From the NCBI GenBank assembly GCA_964509295.1, contig CAZDWS010000001.1:496001-560000 (forward strand): a stretch of 64,000 nucleotides of DNA, read 5' to 3'. Made by a program: the position numbers and the translations under genes. The DNA is from JBGSQR01 sp964509295. GTDB taxonomy: Bacteria; Desulfobacterota; Desulfuromonadia; Geobacterales; Pseudopelobacteraceae. Below, in pieces: positions 6,821 through 16,078 of this stretch (position 1 is its first letter; each line of letters begins with the position of its first letter). The notes under the pieces are model-generated. The model had not been told where the DNA came from, made no database searches, and saw only the letters and a list, made by a program, of their open reading frames with translations.

Positions 6821-8263
6821 ATGAAGCTGAATGCCAAGCTTGTCATAATAATGGTTTCGCTGCTGGTCCTGGCAATGATGACCCTTTTTGCCCTCAACCA
6901 GTATGCCCAGAATGACCTGGTCAATGAAATCCAGGAAAGTTCTCAGGAAATATCCAAAGCGGTCCAGATGAGTATCGAAGATCTCACCTCCGATGCCGAA
7001 ACCTCCCGTCTAACCGAATACCTCAATAAAGCCCGGGAAAAGGGCATCAACGAAATTAATATCATCAACAGCGAAGGGGAGATCATTGACTCCTCCGACC
7101 CGTCCAAAATCGGCAAGATGCGCGAATTGAACAAGCTGGAACAGGGCGTTCGCTCCGCACCGCAAGGGCGTGGTGGTAGTTCGATCCTGACCCAGAGGCC
7201 TTACGAAGTACTGGTGCCGGTAATTGTTGGTGATGAACATCTGGGGTATGTTCAGATCAATATGCTGCTTGATAATATCCGTGACCTGCAGCATGCCAAT
7301 TTTATCCGCCGCCTGTTTGCCACCGGTATGGTCTTTACGGTTGGTATTGCCCTGACGATCTTTCTTGCGCGGCGTTATACGGAGCCGATTCATAATCTGG
7401 TGGATTATTTCAAGCGTATTTCAGCCGGAGACTTGACTGTAACAATCCCGGTAGACAGTAATGACGAAATCGGCGAGCTGTCGCAGGGATTCAATAATAT
7501 GGTTGAAAAACTTCGGGAGCGCGAGGCGCTGGAAAAAAGGCTCTATGAAGCTGAACACCTTTCCAGGGTTGGACAGCTGGCTTCCGGTATTGCCCATGAA
7601 ATCCGTAACCCGCTCAACTACATCAGCCTGGCCATAGACCATCTGAAAACAGAAATGCTGCCCAACAGCGGTGATAAAAGGGCAGAACTTTGTGAGTTGA
7701 CCGATAAGATCAAGGAAGAGGTGCGCCGTGCCAACTATATGGTGCTGAACTTCATGAATTACGGCAGGCCGCTTAAGTTGAGGCGCTCGCAGATCGACTA
7801 TCAGGAACTGTTGGCAAAAGTCCTGCCGGTACTTCATGATCGACTGGAAGAACAGCGCATCAAGGTTGAAATCGATATTGACTCCCCCCTTCCGCCACTC
7901 TGGGTGGATCAGGAGTTGCTTCGCAACTGTATTCTCAATTTTGTCACCAATGCTGCCCAGGCCATGCCGGGTGGGGGTGTTGTAAGTCTCGGGGCGAAGC
8001 TTGATAAGGTAAAACAGCAGACCATTCTGACTTTTTCCGATCATGGAACAGGTATCGGCGAAGAGGATATCAGCAAGATTTTCCAGCCATACTTTACGAC
8101 CAAGGATGTGGGTATAGGACTGGGGTTGGCAATAACAGAGCGTATTATCAAAGAACATAACGGAGAAATTAAGGTTGAAAGCCAACTGGGCCAGGGGACT
8201 ACTATTACGGTGCTGCTTCCGCTGGAACCGGTAAATATTGAAAAAGAGAGCGAGTCAGCCTGA
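6821..8263 (+). CDS. Membrane sensor histidine kinase (HAMP-HisKA-HATPase)
   Basis: A 480-residue kinase with a first membrane helix (about 6-25), a periplasmic sensor of about 135 residues, a second membrane helix (about 165-184), HAMP (185-238), the dimerisation domain with phospho-acceptor H259 in GIAHEIRNPLN, and an ATPase domain with the N-box NFVTNAAQA and the G-boxes GTGIG and GLGLA. This is the NtrB/AtoS-like class that pairs with sigma54 activators. The start is set at ATG 6821 because GAAGGA lies five bases upstream; a GTG at 6800 has no such site. The partner regulator follows at 8295. The signal is unknown. Confidence 0.93.
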   Translation: MKLNAKLVIIMVSLLVLAMMTLFALNQYAQNDLVNEIQESSQEISKAVQMSIEDLTSDAETSRLTEYLNKAREKGINEINIINSEGEIIDSSDPSKIGKMRELNKLEQGVRSAPQGRGGSSILTQRPYEVLVPVIVGDEHLGYVQINMLLDNIRDLQHANFIRRLFATGMVFTVGIALTIFLARRYTEPIHNLVDYFKRISAGDLTVTIPVDSNDEIGELSQGFNNMVEKLREREALEKRLYEAEHLSRVGQLASGIAHEIRNPLNYISLAIDHLKTEMLPNSGDKRAELCELTDKIKEEVRRANYMVLNFMNYGRPLKLRRSQIDYQELLAKVLPVLHDRLEEQRIKVEIDIDSPLPPLWVDQELLRNCILNFVTNAAQAMPGGGVVSLGAKLDKVKQQTILTFSDHGTGIGEEDISKIFQPYFTTKDVGIGLGLAITERIIKEHNGEIKVESQLGQGTTITVLLPLEPVNIEKESESA

Positions 8264-8294
8264 TCGCGAAACTACAAAGACAAAGGCAGGAACC

Positions 8295-9695
8295 ATGAGT
8301 AAACCGCTTAAAAACGGCACAATTCTGATTGTTGACGATGAAAAAGGGCAACGGGACATACTTACTGCCATTCTGAATAAAGAAGGGTACGAAATTATTG
8401 ATGTACCCGGGGTAAGAGAAGCGCTGGAGCAGTTGGAAAAGCGCGAGTTTGACCTGATTTTGACGGACTTGAAGATGCAGGGGCTGAGCGGCCTGGATCT
8501 GCTGGAAAAAGTGCTGGCAGATGATCCGCAGCAGTGCATTATTATTATGACCGCTCACGGAACGATTGATTCGGCCGTTGAGGCGATCAAAACTGGTGCA
8601 TTTGATTATCTGGAAAAACCGCTGGAGCGGGACAACCTGCTGCTGACTCTGAAGCGTGCCTTTGAACGAATCAATCTGATGCGTGAGAACAGGGTACTGC
8701 AGAAACGCGTCGAATCGATACAGACGATTCCGAGTATGATTGGTGAACATCCCAAGATGCGTGAGGTCTTCCGGGTTGTGGCAAAGATCGCAGCTACCAG
8801 CTCAACAGTCCTGATTGTTGGAGAGTCCGGTACCGGCAAGGAGTTGATTGCCAAGGCTATCCATGACGGCAGCCCGCGTCGCGATAAACCGTTTATGGCC
8901 ATTAACTGTGCTGCAATCCCGGATACACTGATCGAAAGTGAACTGTTCGGTCATGAAAAAGGAAGCTTTACCGGTGCCAGCGCCAAGGAGATCGGTGTCT
9001 TCGAGGCGGCTAATGGCGGCACGGTTTTTTTGGATGAGATCGGTGAGATGAATGTATCCATGCAGGCCAAGCTGCTGAGGGCGATCCAGGAAAAGGAAAT
9101 TCGCCGTGTCGGTGGCAAGGTCAATGTGCCATTGGATGTGCGGATTGTCTCTGCTACAAATAAGGAGTTGGAACAGGAAATCAGGCGCGGCGGTTTCCGG
9201 GAAGACCTCTTCTATCGGCTGAATGTAATTCGTATCAACCTGCCTCCGTTGCGGGAGCGGGGCAATGATGTGAAAACACTGGCTGAGTTCTTTGTTAAAA
9301 AATACAGCCAGGCCACCGGGATCAAGGTCGACGGTATTGCCCGTCCCGCCCTGAAGCTGTTGATGAATTACGCCTGGCCAGGTAATGTGCGACAGTTGGA
9401 ATCGGTCATCGAACGCTCGGTGCTGATGGCAGAGAGTAACTACATTGAACCGACAGATCTTTCGTCTGAGATTACATCCACATCGCTTTTCGCAGGCGGT
9501 ATTCCCTTTGATCTGCCGCCCGACGGGCTGGATATTGAAGCACTGGAAAAGGGGCTGATCGTCAAGGCAATGGAGCGTGCTGACTGGGTTATCGGTAAAG
9601 CGGCCCCGCTGTTGGGCATGAGTTACAAAACCTTGCAGTATCGTCTGGAAAAGTTCGAAATTGAAAGACCGGAGAAGAAAAACTCCAGGACGTGA
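8295..9695 (+). CDS. NtrC-family sigma54-dependent response regulator
   Basis: A 466-residue activator: receiver domain (1-120, acidic pair D14-D15 and phospho-acceptor D58), AAA+ sigma54-interaction domain (about 145-375, Walker A GESGTGKE, loop GSFTGA, Walker B VFLDEIGEM), and a Fis-type helix-turn-helix at the C-terminus (GMSYKTLQYRL). The sigma54-contacting loop reads GSFTGA instead of GAFTGA, a conservative variant. The start is placed at ATG 8295, where the receiver fold begins; a frame running back to 8238 overlaps the kinase. It is paired with the kinase. Its targets could include flagellar or glycosylation genes, but I found no convincing -24/-12 site here. Confidence 0.93.
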   Translation: MSKPLKNGTILIVDDEKGQRDILTAILNKEGYEIIDVPGVREALEQLEKREFDLILTDLKMQGLSGLDLLEKVLADDPQQCIIIMTAHGTIDSAVEAIKTGAFDYLEKPLERDNLLLTLKRAFERINLMRENRVLQKRVESIQTIPSMIGEHPKMREVFRVVAKIAATSSTVLIVGESGTGKELIAKAIHDGSPRRDKPFMAINCAAIPDTLIESELFGHEKGSFTGASAKEIGVFEAANGGTVFLDEIGEMNVSMQAKLLRAIQEKEIRRVGGKVNVPLDVRIVSATNKELEQEIRRGGFREDLFYRLNVIRINLPPLRERGNDVKTLAEFFVKKYSQATGIKVDGIARPALKLLMNYAWPGNVRQLESVIERSVLMAESNYIEPTDLSSEITSTSLFAGGIPFDLPPDGLDIEALEKGLIVKAMERADWVIGKAAPLLGMSYKTLQYRLEKFEIERPEKKNSRT

Positions 9696-9697
9696 AA

Positions 9698-11050
9698 ATG
9701 GTTGACTACCAGATAGAAATAGCCCAGGAGATTCATGCACTGGGGTTTGAACTGCTTCAGGCCGGCAAGCCTCGTGAGGCGGCAATGTCGTTCCGGAAAG
9801 TTCTGGCCATCTCACCCGGCTTTCCGGAGAGTAGTTTGTATCTTGGTCACTGTCTGCATCAGATGGGTGAGTATCAGGATGCTTTGCAGGTCTATGATCG
9901 GCAATTGGCACTGACACCAAACTCTGCGGCACTTTGGAATAACCGGGGCAATACCTTGCTGGAGCTTCGTGAGTATGAAGACGCCGCCTCCAGCTACCTG
10001 TTTGCACTGGGCATCTTTCCCGACTTGCACGATGCGCGTGTAGCGCTGGCGTCCTGCTATCAATCAATGGGTATGATTGACAAGGCAATGGAGGCCTGTC
10101 AGATTGTACTTGCATCAGCTCCGGATCATGCAGAGGCGCATTGGAATCGGGCGCTGCTGCTTCTGCTGAAAGGTGAATATAAAGAAGGGTGGCAGGAGTA
10201 TGAATGGCGCTGGCAAAAACGCGCATTCACCTCGCCTGCCCGAAATTTTAAACAGCCGCGCTGGAATGGCGAGACTCTGACGGGTAAAACTTTGCTGGTG
10301 CATGCCGAACAGGGCTTTGGCGATACTATTCAGTTTTGCAGATTTATTCCGCAATTGGCTTCGCTTGGCGCCAAGGTGATTTTTGAATGCCAGCCGCCAT
10401 TGGTCAGGTTGATGAAGAGTCTGGCGGGATGCACTTCAGTTCTGCCCATGGGCTGCAATCTGCCCAGGTTTGATATGCATATCCCCTTGCTGAGTCTGCC
10501 GATGATGTTGGATAATACGCTTCAGTCAATCCCTGACAAGATGCCTTATCTGGCTTCCGAGGTTGATTCCATACTCAAATGGAGCTTTCTGGTCAGAAAA
10601 GATAAGGGGATAAAAGTCGGTATCTGCTGGAGCGGCAAGTCCTATCCGGATCCGGGTCGTAGCTGCCCGGTGGAAGCTTTGAAGCCATTAGCAGCTATTG
10701 AAGGGATAAACTGGAATTCGCTACAGGTCGGGTGGAATTCTGCACTGCCATTTCCCATGACGGACAATACTTCCAGAATCAGTGACTTTACGGATACGGC
10801 GGCACTTATCTCTCATCTGGATCTGGTGGTAACTATAGATACTGCTGTGGCACACCTGGCCGGGGCGTTGGGCAAGAAAGTGTTTCTGATGGTGCCGTTC
10901 GCGCCTGACTGGCGCTGGATGCAGTGGTGGGATGATTCTCCCTGGTATCCGACCATGAGACTTTTCAGGCCGATTTACCCTGCAGATTGGAGCGGCCCTG
11001 TTTCCAATGTCATAACAGAATTGAAGAGAATTGTATCTGACTCGGCATAA
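9698..11050 (+). CDS. TPR protein with GT9-like glycosyltransferase domain
   Basis: About 450 residues. Residues 1-165 are TPR repeats; the rest is a glycosyltransferase-family-9-like module. The marks are GKTLLVHAEQGFGDTIQF near the module start and TIDTAVAHLAGALGK then PDWRW near its end, the same module found at the ends of the proteins at 45300-48659 and 61261-63993. It starts right after the regulator stop: AGGA seven bases upstream favours ATG 9698, while a GTG at 9692 would overlap the regulator stop. It is the first glycosylation-type gene of the island, and its acceptor and donor are unknown. Confidence 0.87.
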   Translation: MVDYQIEIAQEIHALGFELLQAGKPREAAMSFRKVLAISPGFPESSLYLGHCLHQMGEYQDALQVYDRQLALTPNSAALWNNRGNTLLELREYEDAASSYLFALGIFPDLHDARVALASCYQSMGMIDKAMEACQIVLASAPDHAEAHWNRALLLLLKGEYKEGWQEYEWRWQKRAFTSPARNFKQPRWNGETLTGKTLLVHAEQGFGDTIQFCRFIPQLASLGAKVIFECQPPLVRLMKSLAGCTSVLPMGCNLPRFDMHIPLLSLPMMLDNTLQSIPDKMPYLASEVDSILKWSFLVRKDKGIKVGICWSGKSYPDPGRSCPVEALKPLAAIEGINWNSLQVGWNSALPFPMTDNTSRISDFTDTAALISHLDLVVTIDTAVAHLAGALGKKVFLMVPFAPDWRWMQWWDDSPWYPTMRLFRPIYPADWSGPVSNVITELKRIVSDSA

Positions 11051-11074
11051 ACAGTAAGATGTTATTCACGACGC

Positions 11075-11101
11075 TAAAATTATTGTAATATCTGCCGATA
11101 A
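11075..11101 (+). promoter_or_regulatory. Sigma28 (FliA) promoter
   Basis: TAAA (11075-11078), exactly 15 bases, then GCCGATAA (11094-11101). This equals the core of the FliA consensus in both elements and spacing. It lies 33 bases before the ATG at 11135, just downstream of the previous gene, and places the TPR gene in the late flagellar regulon. Confidence 0.85.
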
Positions 11102-11134
11102 AATAAACATAAGGCAAATATTAGGGGAACTAAC

Positions 11135-12316
11135 ATGAGTTCTATTTTTGATGGATATACAGATATACTTGCAACTTTGTCTCAAGACACAAGTGCACAG
11201 AAGGCACAACTTGCCCAGTACGCAATCCAGGCGGCAGCCAAATATATGCAGAATAATAACTACGATGGTGCTATCAAGGAGTTCAAGAAAGCGATTGCGT
11301 TTGACGCTACCAACGATACTGCTCAGAACTATCTGGGTAAAATATATTTATCGCAGAATAAAACCGATGAAGCCATCAAGGTTTTTAAGAGCTACGCCCA
11401 GCAGCAGCCCCTTTCAGTTAATGCACAGGTGAACCTTGGTAACGCCTATCTTCAGAGTAAGAAATATGTTGAATCCGAAGCAGCATTTAAAAAAGCTGCC
11501 AGGCTGGATCCTCTAAATCCTGTTGCCGACTACACACTCGGCCAGCAGTATCTTACCCAGAAAAGATATGCTGAAGCAGAAACTCAATTCAAAAAAGTAG
11601 TCGCTGTAGCTCCCCGTGACGGTAATATATATTATGGTTTAGGCATGTTGTATAACCAGACCGGCAAAGCCGATCTGGCCATAAAAAACCTGAAGCAGGC
11701 GCTTACCCTGAAGCCTAATTTTCCTGCTGCAAACTTTGAGCTCGGTATTGCCTATGATGCTGCAGGAGAAAGTGATAAGGCGGCGGAGCAGGTCAAAATA
11801 TTGAAGACCAAAGATTACACGCTTTCTACTGATCTTTCCAGAATCTTAAATAAACCTAAAATGGTTGCAATGGATACCAGTAAAAGCGGTGGTTTTGTTG
11901 AGCTTTTGGGTCCTGGTACGCCTTTATGGGCCTTGGACCCGACTTTGATGACACCTAACAGCTCGAAAGAGTTTACGGTTGATATTATCTTCAGCAATAA
12001 AATGGATATTGCTTCTGTCATAAACCCCAGCAATTGGTCAATCAGCCGCGCAAACAGTACTGAAGCCGGATACTACAACAGCACTATTCCTGTAAATTCC
12101 CGCGAAGCAAAAGTAGCCCCAGTTCCCATATCCGTTGTCTATAACGACGTAGACCAGACGGCAACTATCAAATTCAGTATTAGTCAAAATGCCGCCGGGG
12201 ATGCCAAAATCGATCCTTCACACCTGGTGTTCAAGTTCAACGGAAAAGATGCGTCTGGAAGAACCATGGATGCTAAGGCCAACGAGATCGATGGTTATGC
12301 CCTGAAAGCATTTTGA
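11135..12316 (+). CDS. TPR protein with C-terminal Ig-like beta domain, sigma28-controlled
   Basis: A 393-residue protein. Residues about 27-230 form roughly six TPR units (typical A-x-x-x-LG-x-x-Y patterns). From about 275 to the end the sequence changes to beta-rich, Ser/Thr/Asn-rich sequence with FSNKMD...NPSNWSIS, the style of bacterial Ig-like domains found in surface proteins. There is no Sec signal peptide. GGGGA precedes the ATG. The exact sigma28 promoter upstream says it is made with flagellin and chemotaxis proteins, so it may be exported by the flagellar system, help assemble or glycosylate filament protein, or be a filament-associated protein. No characterised homologue comes to mind. 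Confidence 0.85.
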   Translation: MSSIFDGYTDILATLSQDTSAQKAQLAQYAIQAAAKYMQNNNYDGAIKEFKKAIAFDATNDTAQNYLGKIYLSQNKTDEAIKVFKSYAQQQPLSVNAQVNLGNAYLQSKKYVESEAAFKKAARLDPLNPVADYTLGQQYLTQKRYAEAETQFKKVVAVAPRDGNIYYGLGMLYNQTGKADLAIKNLKQALTLKPNFPAANFELGIAYDAAGESDKAAEQVKILKTKDYTLSTDLSRILNKPKMVAMDTSKSGGFVELLGPGTPLWALDPTLMTPNSSKEFTVDIIFSNKMDIASVINPSNWSISRANSTEAGYYNSTIPVNSREAKVAPVPISVVYNDVDQTATIKFSISQNAAGDAKIDPSHLVFKFNGKDASGRTMDAKANEIDGYALKAF

Positions 12317-12508
12317 TTCTTATTACACTGATGGTGGTTTCATTCCACGTGATCTGAAGTTGATGCGTATGTCATGCAGCAAACTTTATATCCATATATT
12401 ATTGTCGAGAGCTGTTTTGTGTATGTATTTTGAATACAATACATGATATTTTCACCATATGTAGGCGCTAGCAAGCGAATAAAGATTTTTGCAGGAGAGG
12501 ATACGGAT

Positions 12509-14050
12509 ATGAATCTTGAGTCTCAATACAATCTGGTAGTCATCGAAGGCAGAGCAACCTACGAACGTATCATTTCCGGTCTACGCGACTCGGAGCCGGA
12601 AGAGGCTATCAGGAATCTGCAGAATTTCATCAAGATTTATCCTGAATTTGCCCAGGCCCATAATGATATGGCGGTTTATTATTATCAAATGGGCAACTCA
12701 CTCAAGGCGCTGGCTCACTATGAAAAGGCGCATAAGCTAGCACCTAAAAATATCACTTTCCTAAAAAACCTGGCCGACTTCTATATGGTTGAGCTGGAAT
12801 GGACGGATGATGCCATCCAGATATACCTCGGCATACTTAAAGACAACCCCTTTGATGTGGAAGTATTGAATGCGTTAGGTGCCATCAGCCAGAAAATTGG
12901 TCGTAAAGAACAGTCTCGACAGTATTTCGGTCGGGCATTGCAACTGGATCCGGTTTCACTGGATGCACGTGTGGGGCTGCAGTTTCTGGAGCAGGGGTCT
13001 GTTTCCCAAATGGCTATGCAGAAAGAGCAGACAAAACCCCAGATAATGCCAAACATCGTTCCCAATATTTCCCAGACAATGCCAGCACCAGTTATAACCG
13101 AACAGACGCAGACCCCGGAGGAATGCTACAGGGCGGCCATTGCCACTGCCGGAGAGGGAAAACGGGAAGAAGCAATCCGAATGTTGGAAGAGTTGACGGT
13201 CCGGTCCCCCGGACATGCTGCCACCCATAATGACCTGGGTGTGCTTTACCAGCAGTCCGGTGATCTGGACTCCGCCCTTAAACATCAGGAATTGGCAGCA
13301 ACTCTTTCACCATTGACAGCAACTTACCAGAAAAACCTTGCCGACCTGCTGTTTATAGGTTTTGGAGAATATGAAAAAGCGCTTAAAGTTTATGTTGGCA
13401 TGTTGTCAAAAACTCCACGTGATGTGGAGGTTTTGAAAGCCATTGCCCATATCTGTATTGAAATCAATCAAATGGATAATGCCGCTCATTTTCTTAGGCA
13501 GATTCTCGCCATACAGCCCTGGGATCAGGAGGCACGTGCCGCTTTAAAGCAGATTGAAGATAATAAAATCGCAGAAGTGGCGCAAAATACAGCTGTAACT
13601 GCTTCCCCAGAGGAGATGTATGCCCAATTTCAGGCTCTTCTCAAAGAAGGCAAAAATGATGATGCTCATAGTTTGCTGGAGCAGTTGACTCAATTGCATC
13701 CAGGGTTTGCGGTCGCCCACAATGATCTGGGGGTGCTGCATTATCAAGCTGGCGATGTTCAGGGGGCGCGTAGCTGCTATGAACGCGCTGTTAAGCTGGA
13801 GCCAACTAATATTTCTTTCCGAAAAAATCTGGCCGATCTCTATTTTGTCGAGTTGGGCATGGCCGACGAGGCCATCGCTATCTACCTGGATTTACTGAAA
13901 CAGCAACCACGTAATGTAGAAACTCTGGAAAACCTGGGGCATATTTGTAAGGCTCTGGGACAGACTGATGAAGCAAAAACTTTTTATCGCAGAGTGCTGG
14001 AAATTGAGCCTTGGAATGCAAATATCCGCGATCAGCTTAAAAACTTGTAG
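12509..14050 (+). CDS. TPR protein with three homologous segments
   Basis: A 513-residue TPR protein built of three related segments of about 130-140 residues (about 30-160, 215-350 and 380-513), joined by Gln/Pro/Thr-rich linkers. The same landmarks recur in each: HNDxxVxxxQ at 51, 240 and 404, the KNLAD motif, and a terminal I/L-x-PW or LDP. The start is set at ATG 12509, preceded by AGGAGAGG, because a longer frame from 12443 has no ribosome site. No catalytic domain is visible, so it is probably a scaffold or chaperone for the transferases or for the protein substrate. About 190 bases upstream are gene-free and show no clear promoter. Confidence 0.85.
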   Translation: MNLESQYNLVVIEGRATYERIISGLRDSEPEEAIRNLQNFIKIYPEFAQAHNDMAVYYYQMGNSLKALAHYEKAHKLAPKNITFLKNLADFYMVELEWTDDAIQIYLGILKDNPFDVEVLNALGAISQKIGRKEQSRQYFGRALQLDPVSLDARVGLQFLEQGSVSQMAMQKEQTKPQIMPNIVPNISQTMPAPVITEQTQTPEECYRAAIATAGEGKREEAIRMLEELTVRSPGHAATHNDLGVLYQQSGDLDSALKHQELAATLSPLTATYQKNLADLLFIGFGEYEKALKVYVGMLSKTPRDVEVLKAIAHICIEINQMDNAAHFLRQILAIQPWDQEARAALKQIEDNKIAEVAQNTAVTASPEEMYAQFQALLKEGKNDDAHSLLEQLTQLHPGFAVAHNDLGVLHYQAGDVQGARSCYERAVKLEPTNISFRKNLADLYFVELGMADEAIAIYLDLLKQQPRNVETLENLGHICKALGQTDEAKTFYRRVLEIEPWNANIRDQLKNL

Positions 14051-14111
14051 AAAAAGTGTAGTGTGAGAATAGAGATCGGCCTATTGGTAGAAGAAAGGAC
14101 CTGTATCTGTT

Positions 14112-15002
14112 TTGGAACGCCTGCCTCAAATAAGACCGAAAGACCATCACAACTATGTGGCATTTTTTCTTACGCTTGCCTGCAACCTGAAATGTGCTTA
14201 CTGCATAAATCTGCATAAGGGTAACAATCGTTCAGAACAATCCCACCGAAAAAACCTTGATGTTGACTCATGGATTACAGCTGCAAACCGTCTGGTTATG
14301 AGGGATGATCTCCCTTTGACCTTGCAGGGAGGGGAGCCAACGCTCTTTGGTGGGTTCTATCGGTTTGTAAACGAAGTCAGTCCTGCGATAAAAATGGATC
14401 TGATGTCTAACATGATGTTTGACGTTGATGAATTCATCAGCAATGTGCCGGTCTGGAGGTTTACCAGAGAGGCCCCCTATGCCTCCATCAGAGTCAGCTA
14501 TCATCCCGGGCAGAACGACATTGACATGCTTATTGCCAAGGCGCTGAAAATGCAGGACGCTGGATTCAGAGTTGGACTGTATGCGATTGAACACCCGGAT
14601 GAATCAGTTCGACGACATATTCAGGAAGCCCAACAGCGTTGCCAGAAGCTTGGTCTGGATTTCAGGTTCAAGGAGTTTCTCGGAGTGTTTAACGGAGTCA
14701 TGCATGGATCTTTCCTTTATCCTGGATCTGTTGATCAAGGGAAAACCAAAAACTCCTCATGTCGTACCACTGAGATAATTGTTGATCCGACCGGATATGT
14801 GTACAAATGCCACGCCGACTTGTACAATGCCAGGAATCCGATTGCTCACATCCTTGATGAGGATTTTAGCGAAGAAAAAATTGATGAGTTCAGGGGTTGT
14901 AATTGGTTTGGCACATGCAATCCCTGTGATGTCAAGATCAAGACAAACAGATTTCAGGTGTTCGGTCATACCAGCGTAGAAATACGGAATATAAGTGAAT
15001 GA
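14112..15002 (+). CDS. Radical SAM protein with C-terminal Cys cluster
   Basis: A 296-residue radical SAM enzyme. C24, C28 and C31 (ACNLKCAYC) bind the catalytic 4Fe-4S cluster, and GGEPT follows as the SAM-binding motif. Near the C-terminus a second set of Cys (CRTTE, YKCH, GCNWFGTCNPC) suggests an extra Fe-S cluster of SPASM/twitch type. The frame has no ATG near its start: the TTG at 14112 is chosen, with AAGGA rather far upstream. It overlaps the next radical SAM gene by ATGA. The substrate is unknown; peptide or sugar modification are both possible. Confidence 0.87.
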   Translation: MERLPQIRPKDHHNYVAFFLTLACNLKCAYCINLHKGNNRSEQSHRKNLDVDSWITAANRLVMRDDLPLTLQGGEPTLFGGFYRFVNEVSPAIKMDLMSNMMFDVDEFISNVPVWRFTREAPYASIRVSYHPGQNDIDMLIAKALKMQDAGFRVGLYAIEHPDESVRRHIQEAQQRCQKLGLDFRFKEFLGVFNGVMHGSFLYPGSVDQGKTKNSSCRTTEIIVDPTGYVYKCHADLYNARNPIAHILDEDFSEEKIDEFRGCNWFGTCNPCDVKIKTNRFQVFGHTSVEIRNISE

Positions 15003-16066
15003 GCAAATATAATTTTGACGGACACAAACTTATGTATCATCCGGAAAGAGTTGCCCAGTTTATTACTGAAGGCGATTGCTATCCGCTTTATATGGAAATA
15101 AGTCCTGTCGGAACCTGTAACCACCGGTGCATTTTCTGCGCCTATGACTTTATTGGTTACCCCAACCGTAAGCTGGAAAAAGAAAGAACTCTGGTTCTTT
15201 TGGATGAGCTGGCAGAATGTGGCTTGAAAAGTATTCTGTTTGCCGGTGAGGGTGAACCGCTTGTTCATCCGGATATTGCTGAGTTCATATTGCGGGCCCG
15301 GAATAATGGCATTGACGTTGGGCTATTCACAAACGGTCAGCTTTTTAATAAAGAACTGGCAAAAGAAATTTTGCCTGCACTGACGTTTGTGCGCTTTAGT
15401 TTTAATGGCGGAAGCCGTCAAAACTATGCTGATATTCATTCGGTTCATCCCGATGTGTTTGACCGGGTTGTTGCAAACATGGCAGATGCCACGCAAATCA
15501 AGCGACAAGATGGGCTTTCGGTAGATATCGGCGCCCAGTTTGTGTTGCTTCCGGAGAATCATGATTACCTGCTTGCAGCCGCGGAAACCCTCAAAGAGTG
15601 CGGTGTGGATTATCTTGTAATCAAGCCCTTTGTGCAACAGAGTCAATTGCAGGGCTACAGGCTGGATGAAAATTTCTTGATCGAGCAGTTTGAAAGTTCA
15701 CTGCAGGCGGTTGAAAGTCTTTCTACAGAAGATTTTGCAGTGATGGCTCGCAGAGCTGCTTTTGCCGAGTACGGGAGAAGGAACTATCAGCACTGTTACG
15801 GTACCTCTTGCATTTCTGTTATCAACTCCGCTGGAGATATCGCGACGTGTTTGCCCTATTGGGACCTGCCGGATTTTGTTTTTGGAAATATCTATAAGAA
15901 CTCATTTAAAGAAATATGGGATGGCGCTCGAAGGAACTCTGTCAAATCTCATCTGGAAGATAGCCTTGATATAAGCCAATGCCCACCTAATTGCCGTCCT
16001 AACTCAGTCAACGAGTTTCTGTTCCAGATAAGAAATCCGACGATCAAGCATATTAACTTCATTTGA
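14999..16066 (+). CDS. Radical SAM/SPASM-like protein
   Basis: A 355-residue radical SAM protein with C40-x3-C44-x2-C47 (GTCNHRCIFC) and GEGEPL as the SAM motif. The C-terminal half contains a conserved Cys set (CYGTSC, TCLPYWD, then FGNIYKNSFKEIWD and CPPNC), the arrangement of a SPASM domain with extra Fe-S clusters. It overlaps the preceding radical SAM gene by four bases, so the two are translated together and probably act in the same pathway. Only the class can be assigned. Confidence 0.9.
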   Translation: MSKYNFDGHKLMYHPERVAQFITEGDCYPLYMEISPVGTCNHRCIFCAYDFIGYPNRKLEKERTLVLLDELAECGLKSILFAGEGEPLVHPDIAEFILRARNNGIDVGLFTNGQLFNKELAKEILPALTFVRFSFNGGSRQNYADIHSVHPDVFDRVVANMADATQIKRQDGLSVDIGAQFVLLPENHDYLLAAAETLKECGVDYLVIKPFVQQSQLQGYRLDENFLIEQFESSLQAVESLSTEDFAVMARRAAFAEYGRRNYQHCYGTSCISVINSAGDIATCLPYWDLPDFVFGNIYKNSFKEIWDGARRNSVKSHLEDSLDISQCPPNCRPNSVNEFLFQIRNPTIKHINFI

Positions 16067-16078
16067 ACGGACACTGTT

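Noticed and set aside
8802..10226. Long open frame on the minus strand opposite the regulator and the TPR-GT gene
   Set aside because: It is antisense to two well-supported genes with intact motifs, and its translation has no recognisable domain.
12317..12508. Spacer before the triplicated TPR gene searched for a promoter or RNA
   Set aside because: Only weak -10-like strings (TACAAT) and no stable hairpin; nothing supportable.
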